Assembly (NCBI GenBank): GCA_017484095.1 | Contig: JAFUTU010000004.1 | Span: forward strand, 1-40,258 | Direction: 5' to 3' | From: Ruminococcus sp. | Lineage (GTDB): Bacteria > Bacillota > Clostridia > Oscillospirales > Ruminococcaceae | DNA: 40,258 bases | Shown: in pieces, positions 40,123 to 40,258 of the stretch | Numbering within the stretch: position 1 is the first letter of the stretch | Layout of the letters: each line of letters begins with the position of its first letter | Program-made: the position numbers and the translations under genes | The notes under the pieces: model-generated | Told to the model about the DNA's origin: nothing | Database searches by the model: none | The model's input: the letters and a program-made list of their open reading frames with translations, nothing else

Positions 40123-40258
40123 ACAAAAGTGTGTTCCTACGATAAAAAACAGAGTGCAAATGTTCGCGCAGCGGCGCTCGCCGCGCGGCTAATTCACGCC
40201 GTACTTTTGCTTTGGCTTTAACTTAGTGGTCGCACCTAAAAATAGATATTCAATGTTC

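Overview
The window looks like chromosome of an anaerobic Firmicute of the Oscillospiraceae/Ruminococcus type. The support is: a GH26 mannanase-type lipoprotein with a CBM35-like module, secreted proteins with Thr/Glu-rich linkers or tails, CotF-like small proteins, a DUF6809 protein, strong GGAGG ribosome sites and textbook TTGACA-17-TATAAT promoters. This assignment is inference. I saw no rRNA gene, tRNA gene or CRISPR array.

Layout. Positions 1-4500 are a patchwork: the 3' end of a DUF438/PAS protein, a TetR-DUF998 membrane protein pair, a DUF3810 putative metalloprotease, a DUF6809 protein and decayed fragments between them. Positions 4545-8479 hold the housekeeping genes mnmE and polA (minus strand). 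Positions 8657-8970 hold a broken tyrosine recombinase. From about 9083 to 21515 lies a 12.4 kb integrated element bounded by a 12-bp direct repeat that is the last 12 bases of guaA. It carries a tyrosine integrase, a MobC-like protein, a RepA-like ATPase, a MobV-type relaxase with a candidate oriT, and two XRE regulators. I read it as an integrative mobilizable element (IME) inserted at the 3' end of guaA, a known island hotspot. Its cargo is a defence cluster: an EcoRI-family adenine methyltransferase directly coupled to a DUF262-HNH nuclease, an AbiTii protein, a divergent XRE regulator, and a 910-residue DUF4062 protein with alpha-helical/HEAT-like repeats and no visible NTPase motif. The last is the best candidate for something undescribed.

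Right of the element lie guaA (minus), a lipoprotein, a YfhO-type membrane protein, an NSS sodium symporter, an ECF sigma/anti-sigma pair, two small CotF-like genes, two tandem zinc-ribbon membrane proteins, a coiled-coil protein, an APH-like kinase, the GH26 lipoprotein and a PnuC-type transporter. The PnuC gene has a leader with mutually exclusive hairpins, one of them an intrinsic terminator. The last 400 bases hold a GC-rich, strongly structured segment ending in a terminator, probably a noncoding RNA.

How the parts work together. In the element, the integrase, MobC, ATPase and relaxase would move the unit, while the methyltransferase/nuclease pair, AbiTii and the DUF4062 protein would protect the host or the element from phage. 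The integrase lacks its expected N-terminal arm-binding segment and a second integrase is in ruins beside the left boundary, so the element may no longer excise by itself.
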